Shown here one piece after another: positions 15,264 to 23,328 of a stretch of DNA of 30,534 nt. Under the pieces are notes generated by a model that saw only the letters and a list, made by a program, of their open reading frames with translations, made no database searches and was not told the origin of the DNA. Numbering within the stretch: the first letter of the stretch is position 1; every line of letters starts with the position of its first letter. The translations under genes were made by a program, and so were the position numbers. Source of the DNA: RPQJ01 sp031404015 (GTDB lineage Bacteria > Pseudomonadota > Gammaproteobacteria > Steroidobacterales > Steroidobacteraceae); NCBI GenBank assembly GCA_031404015.1, contig JANNGT010000294.1, forward strand, positions 1-30,534, in the 5' to 3' direction.

Positions 15264-15839
15264 ATGAAGTGCCTTTACTATTTGGCGCCGACGCTTGATA
15301 GCACCCACGTGATTTCCGACGACCTGCACGAGGTTGGGGTCAAGGATTTCTTCCTCCACGTCATCTCTCGCGACGAGGCCGGGCTGCAGAAGCAGCACAT
15401 CCACTCCAGTAATTATCTGGAGACGCTGGACATCGTCCGCGACGGCATCCTCGGCGGGGTGGCAGGTTTCCTGATCGGACTGATCGGTATCGCAGCAATC
15501 GAGTATTTCGATCCATTCGGCGTAGAAGTTCCTGCGTTTGTTTATTACGCCCTGGTCGGCGTGGCCACCTTGTTCGGGGCCTGGGAAGGCGGCCTGATCG
15601 GTATCGGCATCGAGAATCGCAAGCTCGCGAGGTTTCATGACGATATCGAAGCGGGCAAGTTCCTGATCCTTATCTATGCGCTGAAAGAGCAAGAAGCCTC
15701 AGTCGGCTTGATGATGCAGGAGCGTCATCCCGAAGCGGAACTCGTCGCGGTCGACCGGCATTTCATCAATCCGTTCAGCGGGCTCAAGCGAGAAACGGCC
15801 GCCCGGCCGTCGGGTGATCAGCTCCTGCTGAAGGAATAG
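15264..15839 (+). CDS. Glycine-rich double-helix membrane protein, DUF1269-like
   Basis: A 191-residue protein with a soluble start (MKCLYYLAPTLDSTHVISDD), a central pair of membrane segments rich in glycine (about residues 66-85 and 93-115, with GGVAGFLIGLIG and LFGAWEGGLIGIG), and a soluble end (RHPEAELVAVD). This shape is shared by proteins often labelled DUF1269 or general stress 17M-like. I make that link by architecture only. The ATG at 15264 has a G-run ribosome binding site. The stop is three bases before the subunit II start, so it is surely cotranscribed with the oxidase genes. A regulatory or assembly role is a guess. Confidence 0.7.
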   Translation: MKCLYYLAPTLDSTHVISDDLHEVGVKDFFLHVISRDEAGLQKQHIHSSNYLETLDIVRDGILGGVAGFLIGLIGIAAIEYFDPFGVEVPAFVYYALVGVATLFGAWEGGLIGIGIENRKLARFHDDIEAGKFLILIYALKEQEASVGLMMQERHPEAELVAVDRHFINPFSGLKRETAARPSGDQLLLKE

Positions 15840-15842
15840 ACC

Positions 15843-17201
15843 GTGGCCATCGCGATCGCGCTCGTATTGCTGGTGATTGGAACGGTTGCGTTCCATATCT
15901 GGAATCCCTGGTGGTTTACCCCCATCGCTTCCAACTGGAAGATGATGGACGACACCGTCAATCTCACGTTCTGGGTGACGGGCGTGGTTTTCGTGGCTGT
16001 GAACCTGTTCATGGCCTACGCGATCGTCCGCTTCCGGCACCGCAAGGGCGAAGCACGTCGATCGGAGTACAAACCCGAGGACAAGAAGCTCGAGTGGTGG
16101 CTGATCGGGCTGACTTCGATCGGCGTCGCTGCAATGCTCGCGCCCGGCCTTGCTGTCTGGGCAAAATTTGTCACCGTGCCAGAGGACGCGGCGGTGGTCG
16201 AGGCGGTCGGCCATCAGTGGTCATGGAGTTTCCGCCTGCCCGGCTCGGACGGCGTGCTCGGCTCGATCGATGCCGGGCTCATCGCTGCCGACAATCCCTT
16301 CGGGATGGACGCCAACGATCCGCGCGGGCAGGACGACATACTGGTCCCCGGGCCGGAGCTGCACCTGCCGATCGACAAGCCCGTCAAGGTGCTGCTGCGT
16401 TCGAAGGATGTGCTGCACAACTTCACCGTGGCGCAGTTTCGCGTGAAGATGGATCTGGTACCGGGCATGGTTACGTACCTGTGGCTCACGCCGACGCGAA
16501 CCGGCGAGTTCGAGATCCTGTGCCAGGAACTGTGCGGCATGGGCCATTTCGCCATGCGTGGGCGGGTCGTCGTCGACGACGCCGACGCCTACCAGGCATG
16601 GCTTGCACAACAGCAGACTTTTTCCCAGCTGTCGGCCCGACCCAAGGCCAACGTAGTGGCGGGTCAAGCTGAGTACGCGACCTGCTCTGCTTGCCACGGC
16701 GCAAACGCCGAAGGCAACCAGGCGCTCAATGCGCCGAAGCTGGCAGGTCATCCGAGCTGGTACCTGACGCGGCAATTGCATAATTTCAAGCACGGCCTGC
16801 GGGGCGCCGCGCCGGGCGACGAAATTGCAGGCCAGATGGCCGCGATCGCGCAGCCACTCGACGACGCGACCATCGACAACGTGGTCGCCTACATCGCGAC
16901 CCTGCCAGACAGCGCTGCCAAGACGACGGTTCGTGGCGATGTGGCAGCCGGCGCGCACGCGTACCTCACCTGCTCGTACTGCCACGGCGATTCGGGCCGG
17001 GGCTCTTGGTCGACGAACGCGCCCCCATTGGCCGGGATGAGCGACTGGTACCTGGCGCGTCAGATGCAACAGTTCAGACAAGGCCATCGCGGACGACATC
17101 CTCAGGATTTCAATGGCGCGCAGATGGCGCGCCTCAGTAAGACGGTGCCCGAAGGCAAACAGACCGACGACTTACTGGCCTACATCAACACCCTGCGTTG
17201 A
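15843..17201 (+). CDS. coxB: Cytochrome c oxidase subunit II with two fused cytochrome c domains
   Basis: Electron entry subunit of a caa3-type oxidase. Three N-terminal hydrophobic segments (about 3-22, 42-64, 86-108) are followed by a cupredoxin domain with the CuA ligands His192, Cys227, Glu229, Cys231, His235 and Met238 (CQELCGMGHFAM). Two cytochrome c domains follow, with haem motifs CSACH (281-285) and CSYCH (377-381). Each has the PxLAG...WYLxRQ..FxxGxRG pattern of c4/c553-type cytochromes. The 452-residue length is far above a plain subunit II. Such a fusion lets the enzyme take electrons without a separate soluble cytochrome. The start is GTG 15843, with AAGGA about eight bases upstream. 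Cytochrome c maturation genes must lie elsewhere. Confidence 0.93.
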   Translation: MAIAIALVLLVIGTVAFHIWNPWWFTPIASNWKMMDDTVNLTFWVTGVVFVAVNLFMAYAIVRFRHRKGEARRSEYKPEDKKLEWWLIGLTSIGVAAMLAPGLAVWAKFVTVPEDAAVVEAVGHQWSWSFRLPGSDGVLGSIDAGLIAADNPFGMDANDPRGQDDILVPGPELHLPIDKPVKVLLRSKDVLHNFTVAQFRVKMDLVPGMVTYLWLTPTRTGEFEILCQELCGMGHFAMRGRVVVDDADAYQAWLAQQQTFSQLSARPKANVVAGQAEYATCSACHGANAEGNQALNAPKLAGHPSWYLTRQLHNFKHGLRGAAPGDEIAGQMAAIAQPLDDATIDNVVAYIATLPDSAAKTTVRGDVAAGAHAYLTCSYCHGDSGRGSWSTNAPPLAGMSDWYLARQMQQFRQGHRGRHPQDFNGAQMARLSKTVPEGKQTDDLLAYINTLR

Positions 17202-17238
17202 ACGCAGGCGGCGCACTGCCGAGCACGGAGAGGACCTG

Positions 17239-18999
17239 ATGTCATACGTCGCAATCGCGGACCAGCACGCGCACCTGCACGACCCGCAGACGTTCCTCAC
17301 CAAGTACGTCTGGAGCCAGGACCACAAGGTCATCGCCATCCAATACATGGTGACGGCGATGGCCATCGGCATCGTGGCGATCGGGCTGTCGATGCTGATG
17401 CGGCTGCAGCTCGGATTTCCCGACACGTTCCATTTCATCAACCCGAGCAACTACCACCAGTTCGTTACGATGCACGGGATGATCATGGTGGTCTACCTGC
17501 TCACGGCGCTGTTCCTCGGCGGCTTCGGCAATTACCTGATTCCGCTCATGTGCGGCTCGCGCGACATGGTCTTCCCGTACCTGAACATGGTCAGCTACTG
17601 GGTCTACCTGCTCGCCGTGCTGGTGCTCGTCGCCAGCTTCTTCGTGCCCGGTGGACCCACGGGCGCGGGTTGGACCCTCTATCCGCCCCAGGCGATTCTC
17701 GCCGGCACGCCGGGCGCCGACTGGGGCATCACGCTGATGCTGGTTTCGCTCGTCATTTTCATCGTCGGCTTCACGATGGGCGGCCTGAATTACGTGGTGA
17801 CGGTGCTGCAGGCGCGCTGCCGCGGCATGACGCTCATGCGGATGCCGTTGTCAGTGTGGGGCATTTTCATGGCCACCATCCTGGCGCTGCTGGCCTTCCC
17901 GGCCCTGCTCGTCAGCGCGATCATGATGACGCTCGACAACCATCTCGGCACGAGCTTCTTCATGCCGGCGATCATCTCGCTCGGCGATCAGACGGGGCAC
18001 GCCGGCGGCAGTCCGCTGCTGTTCCAGCACCTCTTCTGGTTCTTCGGCCACCCGGAGGTCTACATCGTTGCGCTGCCGGCGTTCGGCATCGTCTCGGACC
18101 TGATCAGCGTGAACGCGCGCCGCCATATTTTCGGGTACCGGATGATGGTCTGGGCGATCGTCGCGATTGGCGTGCTGAGCTTCGTGGTCTGGGCCCACCA
18201 CATGTACGTCAGCGGCATGAATCCGTACTTCGGGTTCTTCTTCGCCACCACGACCCTGATCATCGCGATTCCGACCGCGCTCAAAGTCTACAACTGGGTG
18301 CTCACGCTATGGCGCGGCGACGTGCACCTGACGGTCCCGATGCTGTTCGCGATCGGTTTTGTGTTCACCTTCATCAATGGCGGGCTGACCGGGCTGTTCC
18401 TTGGCAATGTCACGGTGGACGTGCCGCTGTCGGATACCTATTTCGTCATCGCGCACTTCCATATGGTGATGGGCGTGTCGCCGGTGCTGGTCGTGTGCGG
18501 TGCGATCTACCACTGGTACCCGAAAATGACCGGGCGCATGACGAACGAATCACTCGGCAAGCTGCACTTCTGGCTCACGTTCATCGGTACGTATGCGATC
18601 TTTCTGCCCATGCATTACCTCGGCATCCTCGGCTTGCCGCGTCGCTACTTCGCCATGGGTGACACGTACTTCATCCCGGATTCGGTGCAGTCGATGAATG
18701 CCGCCATTTCCATTGCCGCGCTGTTCGTGGCAGCCTCGCAGCTGATCTTCCTGTTCAACCTGGCCTGGAGCCTGAAGCACGGCAAACCGGCCGGCGGCAA
18801 TCCGTGGCGTGCGACCTCGCTCGAGTGGCAGACGCCCGAGACGCCGCCGCGACACGGCAACTGGGGGCCGGAATTGCCGGTGGTCTATCGCTGGGCCTAT
18901 GAATACGGCGCGCCGGGTCACAAGGAGGATTTCGTGCCGCAGAACCAGCCGCCCGATGGAAGCGATGCGTTCTCGCACGAAAAGGCCCACCACGGATGA
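17239..18999 (+). CDS. coxA: Cytochrome c oxidase subunit I
   Basis: Catalytic subunit that reduces oxygen and pumps protons, with 12 expected membrane helices in 586 residues. Ligands visible: His79 (MHG) and His408 for the low-spin haem, His406 for the oxygen-binding haem (AHFHMVMG), and His271 with His320-His321 for CuB. Tyr275 in GHPEVY is the cross-linked tyrosine. Glu273, Asp109 and Lys349 match the D and K proton channels, so this is an A1-type haem-copper oxidase. The ATG at 17239 has GGAGAGGA just upstream. The end overlaps the next gene as ATGA. The haem type (a or o) is not set by the sequence, and no haem A synthase gene is in the window. Confidence 0.96.
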   Translation: MSYVAIADQHAHLHDPQTFLTKYVWSQDHKVIAIQYMVTAMAIGIVAIGLSMLMRLQLGFPDTFHFINPSNYHQFVTMHGMIMVVYLLTALFLGGFGNYLIPLMCGSRDMVFPYLNMVSYWVYLLAVLVLVASFFVPGGPTGAGWTLYPPQAILAGTPGADWGITLMLVSLVIFIVGFTMGGLNYVVTVLQARCRGMTLMRMPLSVWGIFMATILALLAFPALLVSAIMMTLDNHLGTSFFMPAIISLGDQTGHAGGSPLLFQHLFWFFGHPEVYIVALPAFGIVSDLISVNARRHIFGYRMMVWAIVAIGVLSFVVWAHHMYVSGMNPYFGFFFATTTLIIAIPTALKVYNWVLTLWRGDVHLTVPMLFAIGFVFTFINGGLTGLFLGNVTVDVPLSDTYFVIAHFHMVMGVSPVLVVCGAIYHWYPKMTGRMTNESLGKLHFWLTFIGTYAIFLPMHYLGILGLPRRYFAMGDTYFIPDSVQSMNAAISIAALFVAASQLIFLFNLAWSLKHGKPAGGNPWRATSLEWQTPETPPRHGNWGPELPVVYRWAYEYGAPGHKEDFVPQNQPPDGSDAFSHEKAHHG

Positions 19000-19688
19000 A
19001 CATCGTCGTTGCCTCGGTCGCGCTGGTTGCGGGCATCCTCGTCTGGTGGCTGGCCGTGCGCCAGCTGACGACCAAGCCGTGGCAAGTGCAGGGTACTTTC
19101 GACGGTCGCGACGCTGTTTCACAGTTGGCGAGTCCGGCGGCCGCGCGCGTTGGCCTGTGGGTTTTCCTCGCCGTTGTGACGTCTTTCTTCGCGTTGTTCA
19201 TCAGTGCGTACCTGATGCGCATGAACCCGGAACTCGAGAACGGCTTGTCGCTGCAGGACTGGCGACCGGTCACCGAACCCTGGATCCTCTGGGTAAACAC
19301 GGCTTTCTTGATCGCCGGCAGCGCGGGCATGCAGCTGGCAACCAGCGCGCTGCGTCGCAACCACGTCGAACGGGCCCGCATCGGCATGCTTGCGGGCGGC
19401 TTGTTCGCGGTCCTGTTTCTGGCCGGCCAATGGCTTGCCTGGCGTCAGCTGCAGGCAGCGGGTCATTACGCCGCCGGCAATCCCGCGAATTCCTTCTTTT
19501 TCGTATTGACCGGCCTGCACGGACTCCACCTGCTCGGTGGCTTGTGCGTCCTCGGCAGGGCGGCGACTCGAATGCGCGAGCGTGTTATTCGGGAGGCGAC
19601 ACGATTGAGTGTCGAGCTGTGCACCGTGTACTGGCACTACCTGCTCATCATCTGGCTGATCTTGTTTGGATTGCTCCTGATTACCTGA
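18996..19688 (+). CDS. Cytochrome oxidase subunit III-like protein, first copy
   Basis: A 230-residue integral membrane protein of the subunit III family. It keeps the FFFVLTGLHGLHLLGG and VYWHYLLIIWLILF blocks seen near the end of subunit III, but the second is altered from the usual WHFVD. It starts with an ATG that overlaps the subunit I stop by four bases, so the two are translationally coupled. A second subunit III gene follows 20 bases later. The pair recalls the coxMNOP-type clusters of some proteobacteria, where two subunit III-like genes follow subunit I (from memory, not checked). It may be a specialised or partly redundant subunit. Confidence 0.88.
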   Translation: MNIVVASVALVAGILVWWLAVRQLTTKPWQVQGTFDGRDAVSQLASPAAARVGLWVFLAVVTSFFALFISAYLMRMNPELENGLSLQDWRPVTEPWILWVNTAFLIAGSAGMQLATSALRRNHVERARIGMLAGGLFAVLFLAGQWLAWRQLQAAGHYAAGNPANSFFFVLTGLHGLHLLGGLCVLGRAATRMRERVIREATRLSVELCTVYWHYLLIIWLILFGLLLIT

Positions 19689-19708
19689 CCTGGGAGTCGC
19701 ATACGCGT

Positions 19709-20404
19709 ATGGCTGCCGAAACCATGACGGGTGACATCGAACCGACCGGTACGGTCCCGGGAATGCCCGGGGTCGTCGCCGACTTCGCGGCGGACAAGCA
19801 GGCCTTCCCCGTGCACTGGGGCAAGGCGATGATGTGGATCTTCCTGCTCAGCGACACGTTCATCTTCTCGTGTTTCCTGACCTCGTACATGCACGTGCGC
19901 ATGTCGACGACGGTGGCGTGGCCGAACTCGAGCGAAGTCTTCGCGCTGAGCCTCGGCGGACAGCCCATCCCGTTGGTCCTCATCGCGATCATGACGTTCA
20001 TCCTGATCAGCAGCAGCGGCACGATGGCGATGGCCGTGAACTATGGCTACCGCCGCAACCGCGCCCGCACGACCGCATTGATGCTGATCACGGCAGGTTT
20101 CGGCGCGACCTTCGTCGGCATGCAGGCTTTCGAGTGGACCAAGCTGATCCTCGAGGAGGGCATCCGTCCCTGGGGCAATCCGCTCGGCGCTGCACAGTTC
20201 GGCTCGACGTTTTTCATGATCACCGGATTCCACGGCCTGCACGTCTCGGCCGGGGTCATCTATCTCGTGGTCGTGGCCCTGCGCGTCTGGCGCGGCGATT
20301 ATGAGCGTTCGGGCAGCTACGAGGCGGTCGAGATCGCCGGCCTGTACTGGCACTTCGTCGACCTCGTCTGGGTCTTCATCTTCGCGTTCTTCTATCTCTG
20401 GTAG
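19709..20404 (+). CDS. coxC: Cytochrome oxidase subunit III, second copy
   Basis: A 231-residue membrane protein with the canonical subunit III blocks: GKAMMWIFLLSDTFIFSCF, GFHGLHVSAGVIYLVV and LYWHFVDLVWVFIFAFFYLW at the end. This second copy is closer to the standard subunit III than the first. I start it at ATG 19709, with GGGAG about 13 bases upstream; the ATG at 19724 is an alternative. The N-terminal 30 residues are soluble and proline-rich. The longer open frame upstream overlaps the first copy in another frame and is not protein-like. The small subunit IV gene follows eight bases later. Confidence 0.92.
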   Translation: MAAETMTGDIEPTGTVPGMPGVVADFAADKQAFPVHWGKAMMWIFLLSDTFIFSCFLTSYMHVRMSTTVAWPNSSEVFALSLGGQPIPLVLIAIMTFILISSSGTMAMAVNYGYRRNRARTTALMLITAGFGATFVGMQAFEWTKLILEEGIRPWGNPLGAAQFGSTFFMITGFHGLHVSAGVIYLVVVALRVWRGDYERSGSYEAVEIAGLYWHFVDLVWVFIFAFFYLW

Positions 20405-20412
20405 GAACCGCC

Positions 20413-20733
20413 ATGTCGACAACCCACGAAAGTACCCAGCATCCGATCAGCACCTATCTCTGGATCTGGCTGTTGTTGTTCGTTCTGAGCGCGTTCTCCT
20501 ACATGGTCGATTATTTCCAGTTGCAGGGCATGCTGCGCTGGTCATTGATCATCATCTTCATGTTCCTGAAGGCCGGCCTGATCGTCAGTATCTTCATGCA
20601 CATGAAGTGGGAAAGGCGCGCGCTCCAGCTCGCGATCCTCGTGCCACCCCTGTGCCTCCTGGTGTTGATCGGCCTGATGGCGATCGAGGGCAACTACACT
20701 TTTCTGACGCGGACGGAGATCTTCACTCCCTGA
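20413..20733 (+). CDS. Cytochrome c oxidase subunit IV family protein
   Basis: A 106-residue protein with three hydrophobic helices (about 14-34, 43-63 and 73-92). The middle block MLRWSLIIIFMFLKAGLIVSIFMHMKWE is typical of the bacterial subunit IV / CyoD-like family. It packs against the catalytic subunits and aids assembly. The ATG is eight bases after the subunit III stop. It is the last gene of the oxidase module. The next gene, ridA, belongs to the ordinary spoT-ridA-recG order. Confidence 0.88.
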   Translation: MSTTHESTQHPISTYLWIWLLLFVLSAFSYMVDYFQLQGMLRWSLIIIFMFLKAGLIVSIFMHMKWERRALQLAILVPPLCLLVLIGLMAIEGNYTFLTRTEIFTP

Positions 20734-20823
20734 CGCGGGCTGGCACGCGGGGGACGCGAGGCTGTTCACGCAGCGGCCTGTCCACTACCCTCTGCGCATC
20801 GCCCTCGAACCTGGAGTTGTTCC

Positions 20824-21204
20824 GTGTCCTTTACGCCCGTCGCGACAGATCTTGCACCACAGGCCATCGGCACGTACTCCCAGGCCGTTAAAGCCGGCAA
20901 CACGGTGTATCTGTCGGGCCAGATTCCGCTCGATCCGAAGACCATGGAAATCGTGGCGGGCGAGGTCGAGGTGCACGTGCGTCGCGTCTTCGACAACTTG
21001 CGCGCGGTGGCGCAGGCAGCCGGCGGCGACCTCTCGAATGCCGTGAAGCTCAATGTGTACCTCACCGACCTGGCCAACTTCCAGACGGTCAACAAGGTGA
21101 TGGCGGACTACTTCCAGCAGCCGTATCCCGCACGTGCCGCGATCGGCGTAGCAGCGTTGCCACGCGGCGCGGTCGTCGAAGTGGACGCAGTCCTCGTCCT
21201 CTGA
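20824..21204 (+). CDS. ridA: RidA family reactive enamine/imine deaminase
   Basis: Hydrolyses reactive enamine and imine intermediates such as 2-aminoacrylate, formed by PLP enzymes. The 126-residue product has the family blocks AIGTYSQAVKAGNTVYLSGQIPLDP, NLRAVAQAAG, VKLNVYLTDLANF and YPARAAIGVAALPRGAVVEVDA, including the active-site arginine in PARAAI. The start is GTG 20824, with GGAG about nine bases upstream. In many related genomes ridA directly follows spoT. Here it is about 6.8 kb away with the oxidase module between. Confidence 0.94.
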   Translation: MSFTPVATDLAPQAIGTYSQAVKAGNTVYLSGQIPLDPKTMEIVAGEVEVHVRRVFDNLRAVAQAAGGDLSNAVKLNVYLTDLANFQTVNKVMADYFQQPYPARAAIGVAALPRGAVVEVDAVLVL

Positions 21205-21228
21205 TCGTTGCCAGCGCGCGAGCACGAC

Positions 21229-23316
21229 ATGAGCGCGCCAGCTGCCCTGCTCGCAGAGCGTCCGGTCACCACCTTGCGCGGTGTCGGGCCCGCACTCGCC
21301 GAGCTGCTGGCAAAGCTGGGCCTGCACACGGTGCAGGACGTGCTGTTTCACCTGCCGTTGCGCTATGAAGACCGCACGCGCGTGGTGCCGATCGGCTCGC
21401 TGCGCAACGGCGATCGCGCCGTCATCGAAGGCGAGATCCAGCTGGCCGAGGTGGTGTTTCGGCGCCGGCGCACCCTGCTCTTGCGCATCGCAGACGGCAC
21501 GGGCTTCGTCACGTTGCGCTTCTTCCATTTCTCGGGCGCGCAGCAGGCGCAGCTGGTGCGCGGCCAGCGCCTGCGGTGTTTCGGCGAAGCGCGTCTCGGC
21601 CCGGGAGGGCTCGAGATCGTGCACCCGGAATACCGTCGCGTACTTGCAGACGCGGGTGCGGCACCCGACTCGCTCACGCCGATCTATCCGACGACCGAAG
21701 GCGTGCAACAGGGCCGGCTGCGCGCACTCACCGACATGGCACTCGAGATGCTGTCGCGCGGTGTGATCGAGGATTTCGTGCCGCACGGCGTGCTCGATGC
21801 GTTCGACTTGCCGCCGCTGGAGGCGGCCTTGTGCTACGTGCACCGCCCACCGCCCGACGCAGACGTGGCCGAACTCGAGGCCGGCACCCATCCGGCACAG
21901 CGACGGCTCGCCTTCGAGGAATTGCTGGCCCATCAACTCAGCCTGCGACTGCTGCGGCAGGAAACTGAGAAGGACCCCACGTGGCAGCTGCCGCGCCGGG
22001 ACGACCTGGTCGATCGTTGTCGTGCGAGCCTGCCCTTCAAGTTGACGGGGGCGCAAGGACGGGTCTGGACCGAGATCGAAAGTGATCTCGCTCGCGCACA
22101 TCCGATGATGCGCCTGGTGCAGGGCGACGTCGGCTCGGGCAAGACGGTCGTCGCTGCGCTCGCTGCCGTGCGTGCCGTCGAGCACGGCGCGCAGGCCGCG
22201 GTCATGGCGCCCACCGAACTGCTCGCGGAACAACACGCGCGCAACTTCCATGCGTGGCTCGAACCGCTCGGCATCCGCACTGCATTGCTGACGGGCCGTC
22301 TGACCGGCAAGGCGCGGGCTGCCCTCGAGGCGGACCTGGCGTCGGGCGCGATCCACGTCGCTGTCGGCACGCACGCGCTGTTCCAGGCAGGGATCGCGTT
22401 TCAAAAGCTCGTGCTGGCCATCGTCGATGAGCAGCACCGCTTCGGCGTGCACCAGCGCCTGCAGCTGCGCGAGAAAGGCCGCACCGAGGGGCGCTATCCG
22501 CACCAGCTCGTGATGACGGCGACGCCGATCCCGCGCACCCTGGCGATGACGGCCTACGCGGACCTCGACGTCTCAATCATCGACGAGCTGCCGCCCGGTC
22601 GCACGCCGATCAAGACGGTGGTGCTGCCCGACACGCGCCGCAGTGAAATCGTCGAGCGCATCGACACGGCCTGCCGCTCGGGCCGGCAGGCCTACTGGGT
22701 TTGTCCGTTGATCGACGAGTCCGACCTCGTGCGCTACGAGGCCGCCGAAAAAACCGCGGCGCAGTTGGCCGAGGCGCTGCCGGGCGTACGCATCGGCCTC
22801 GTGCACGGGCGCATGGCAGGCAAGCAGAAAGACGCCGTCATGACCTCGTTCAAGCAGGGCAAGCTCGACCTGCTCGTGGCGACGACAGTGATCGAAGTGG
22901 GCGTCGACGTGCCGAACGCGAGCCTGATGGTGATCGAGAACGCAGAACGCATGGGCCTCGCCCAGCTGCACCAGTTGCGCGGCCGGGTGGGGCGTGGCTC
23001 GATCGAAAGCACCTGCGTGCTGCTGTTCCAGGCCCCGCTGTCCCCCATTGCGCGCGAGCGCCTGGCGGTGCTGCGGGAAACCAACGACGGGTTCGAGGTA
23101 TCACGGCGCGACCTGGAACTGCGTGGTCCGGGCGAGCTGCTGGGCACGCGTCAGACAGGTCTGATGCAATTGCGGGTGGCCGACCTCATCCGCGACGCCG
23201 ACCTGCTGCCGGACGTGCAGCATGCAGCGGCGTTGATGCTGGACGGTCCTCAGGCCAACATAGCGGGCCTCGTCAGCCGCTGGGTCGGCGCGGGCGAGCG
23301 CTTCCGCAACGTCTAG
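21229..23316 (+). CDS. recG: ATP-dependent DNA helicase RecG
   Basis: Branch-migration helicase that reverses stalled replication forks and processes recombination intermediates. The 695-residue product (from ATG 21229) has an N-terminal RGVGPALAELLAKLGL helix-hairpin start and the OB-fold wedge domain to about 200. The helicase core follows: motif I GDVGSGKT (299-306), motif II DEQH, motif III TATPIPRT and motif VI QLHQLRGRVGRG. A TTG seven codons earlier is possible, but the ATG has GAG upstream and fits the family. It follows ridA by 24 bases and precedes ubiA by 12. Confidence 0.96.
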   Translation: MSAPAALLAERPVTTLRGVGPALAELLAKLGLHTVQDVLFHLPLRYEDRTRVVPIGSLRNGDRAVIEGEIQLAEVVFRRRRTLLLRIADGTGFVTLRFFHFSGAQQAQLVRGQRLRCFGEARLGPGGLEIVHPEYRRVLADAGAAPDSLTPIYPTTEGVQQGRLRALTDMALEMLSRGVIEDFVPHGVLDAFDLPPLEAALCYVHRPPPDADVAELEAGTHPAQRRLAFEELLAHQLSLRLLRQETEKDPTWQLPRRDDLVDRCRASLPFKLTGAQGRVWTEIESDLARAHPMMRLVQGDVGSGKTVVAALAAVRAVEHGAQAAVMAPTELLAEQHARNFHAWLEPLGIRTALLTGRLTGKARAALEADLASGAIHVAVGTHALFQAGIAFQKLVLAIVDEQHRFGVHQRLQLREKGRTEGRYPHQLVMTATPIPRTLAMTAYADLDVSIIDELPPGRTPIKTVVLPDTRRSEIVERIDTACRSGRQAYWVCPLIDESDLVRYEAAEKTAAQLAEALPGVRIGLVHGRMAGKQKDAVMTSFKQGKLDLLVATTVIEVGVDVPNASLMVIENAERMGLAQLHQLRGRVGRGSIESTCVLLFQAPLSPIARERLAVLRETNDGFEVSRRDLELRGPGELLGTRQTGLMQLRVADLIRDADLLPDVQHAAALMLDGPQANIAGLVSRWVGAGERFRNV

Positions 23317-23328
23317 AATACTAGTCCG

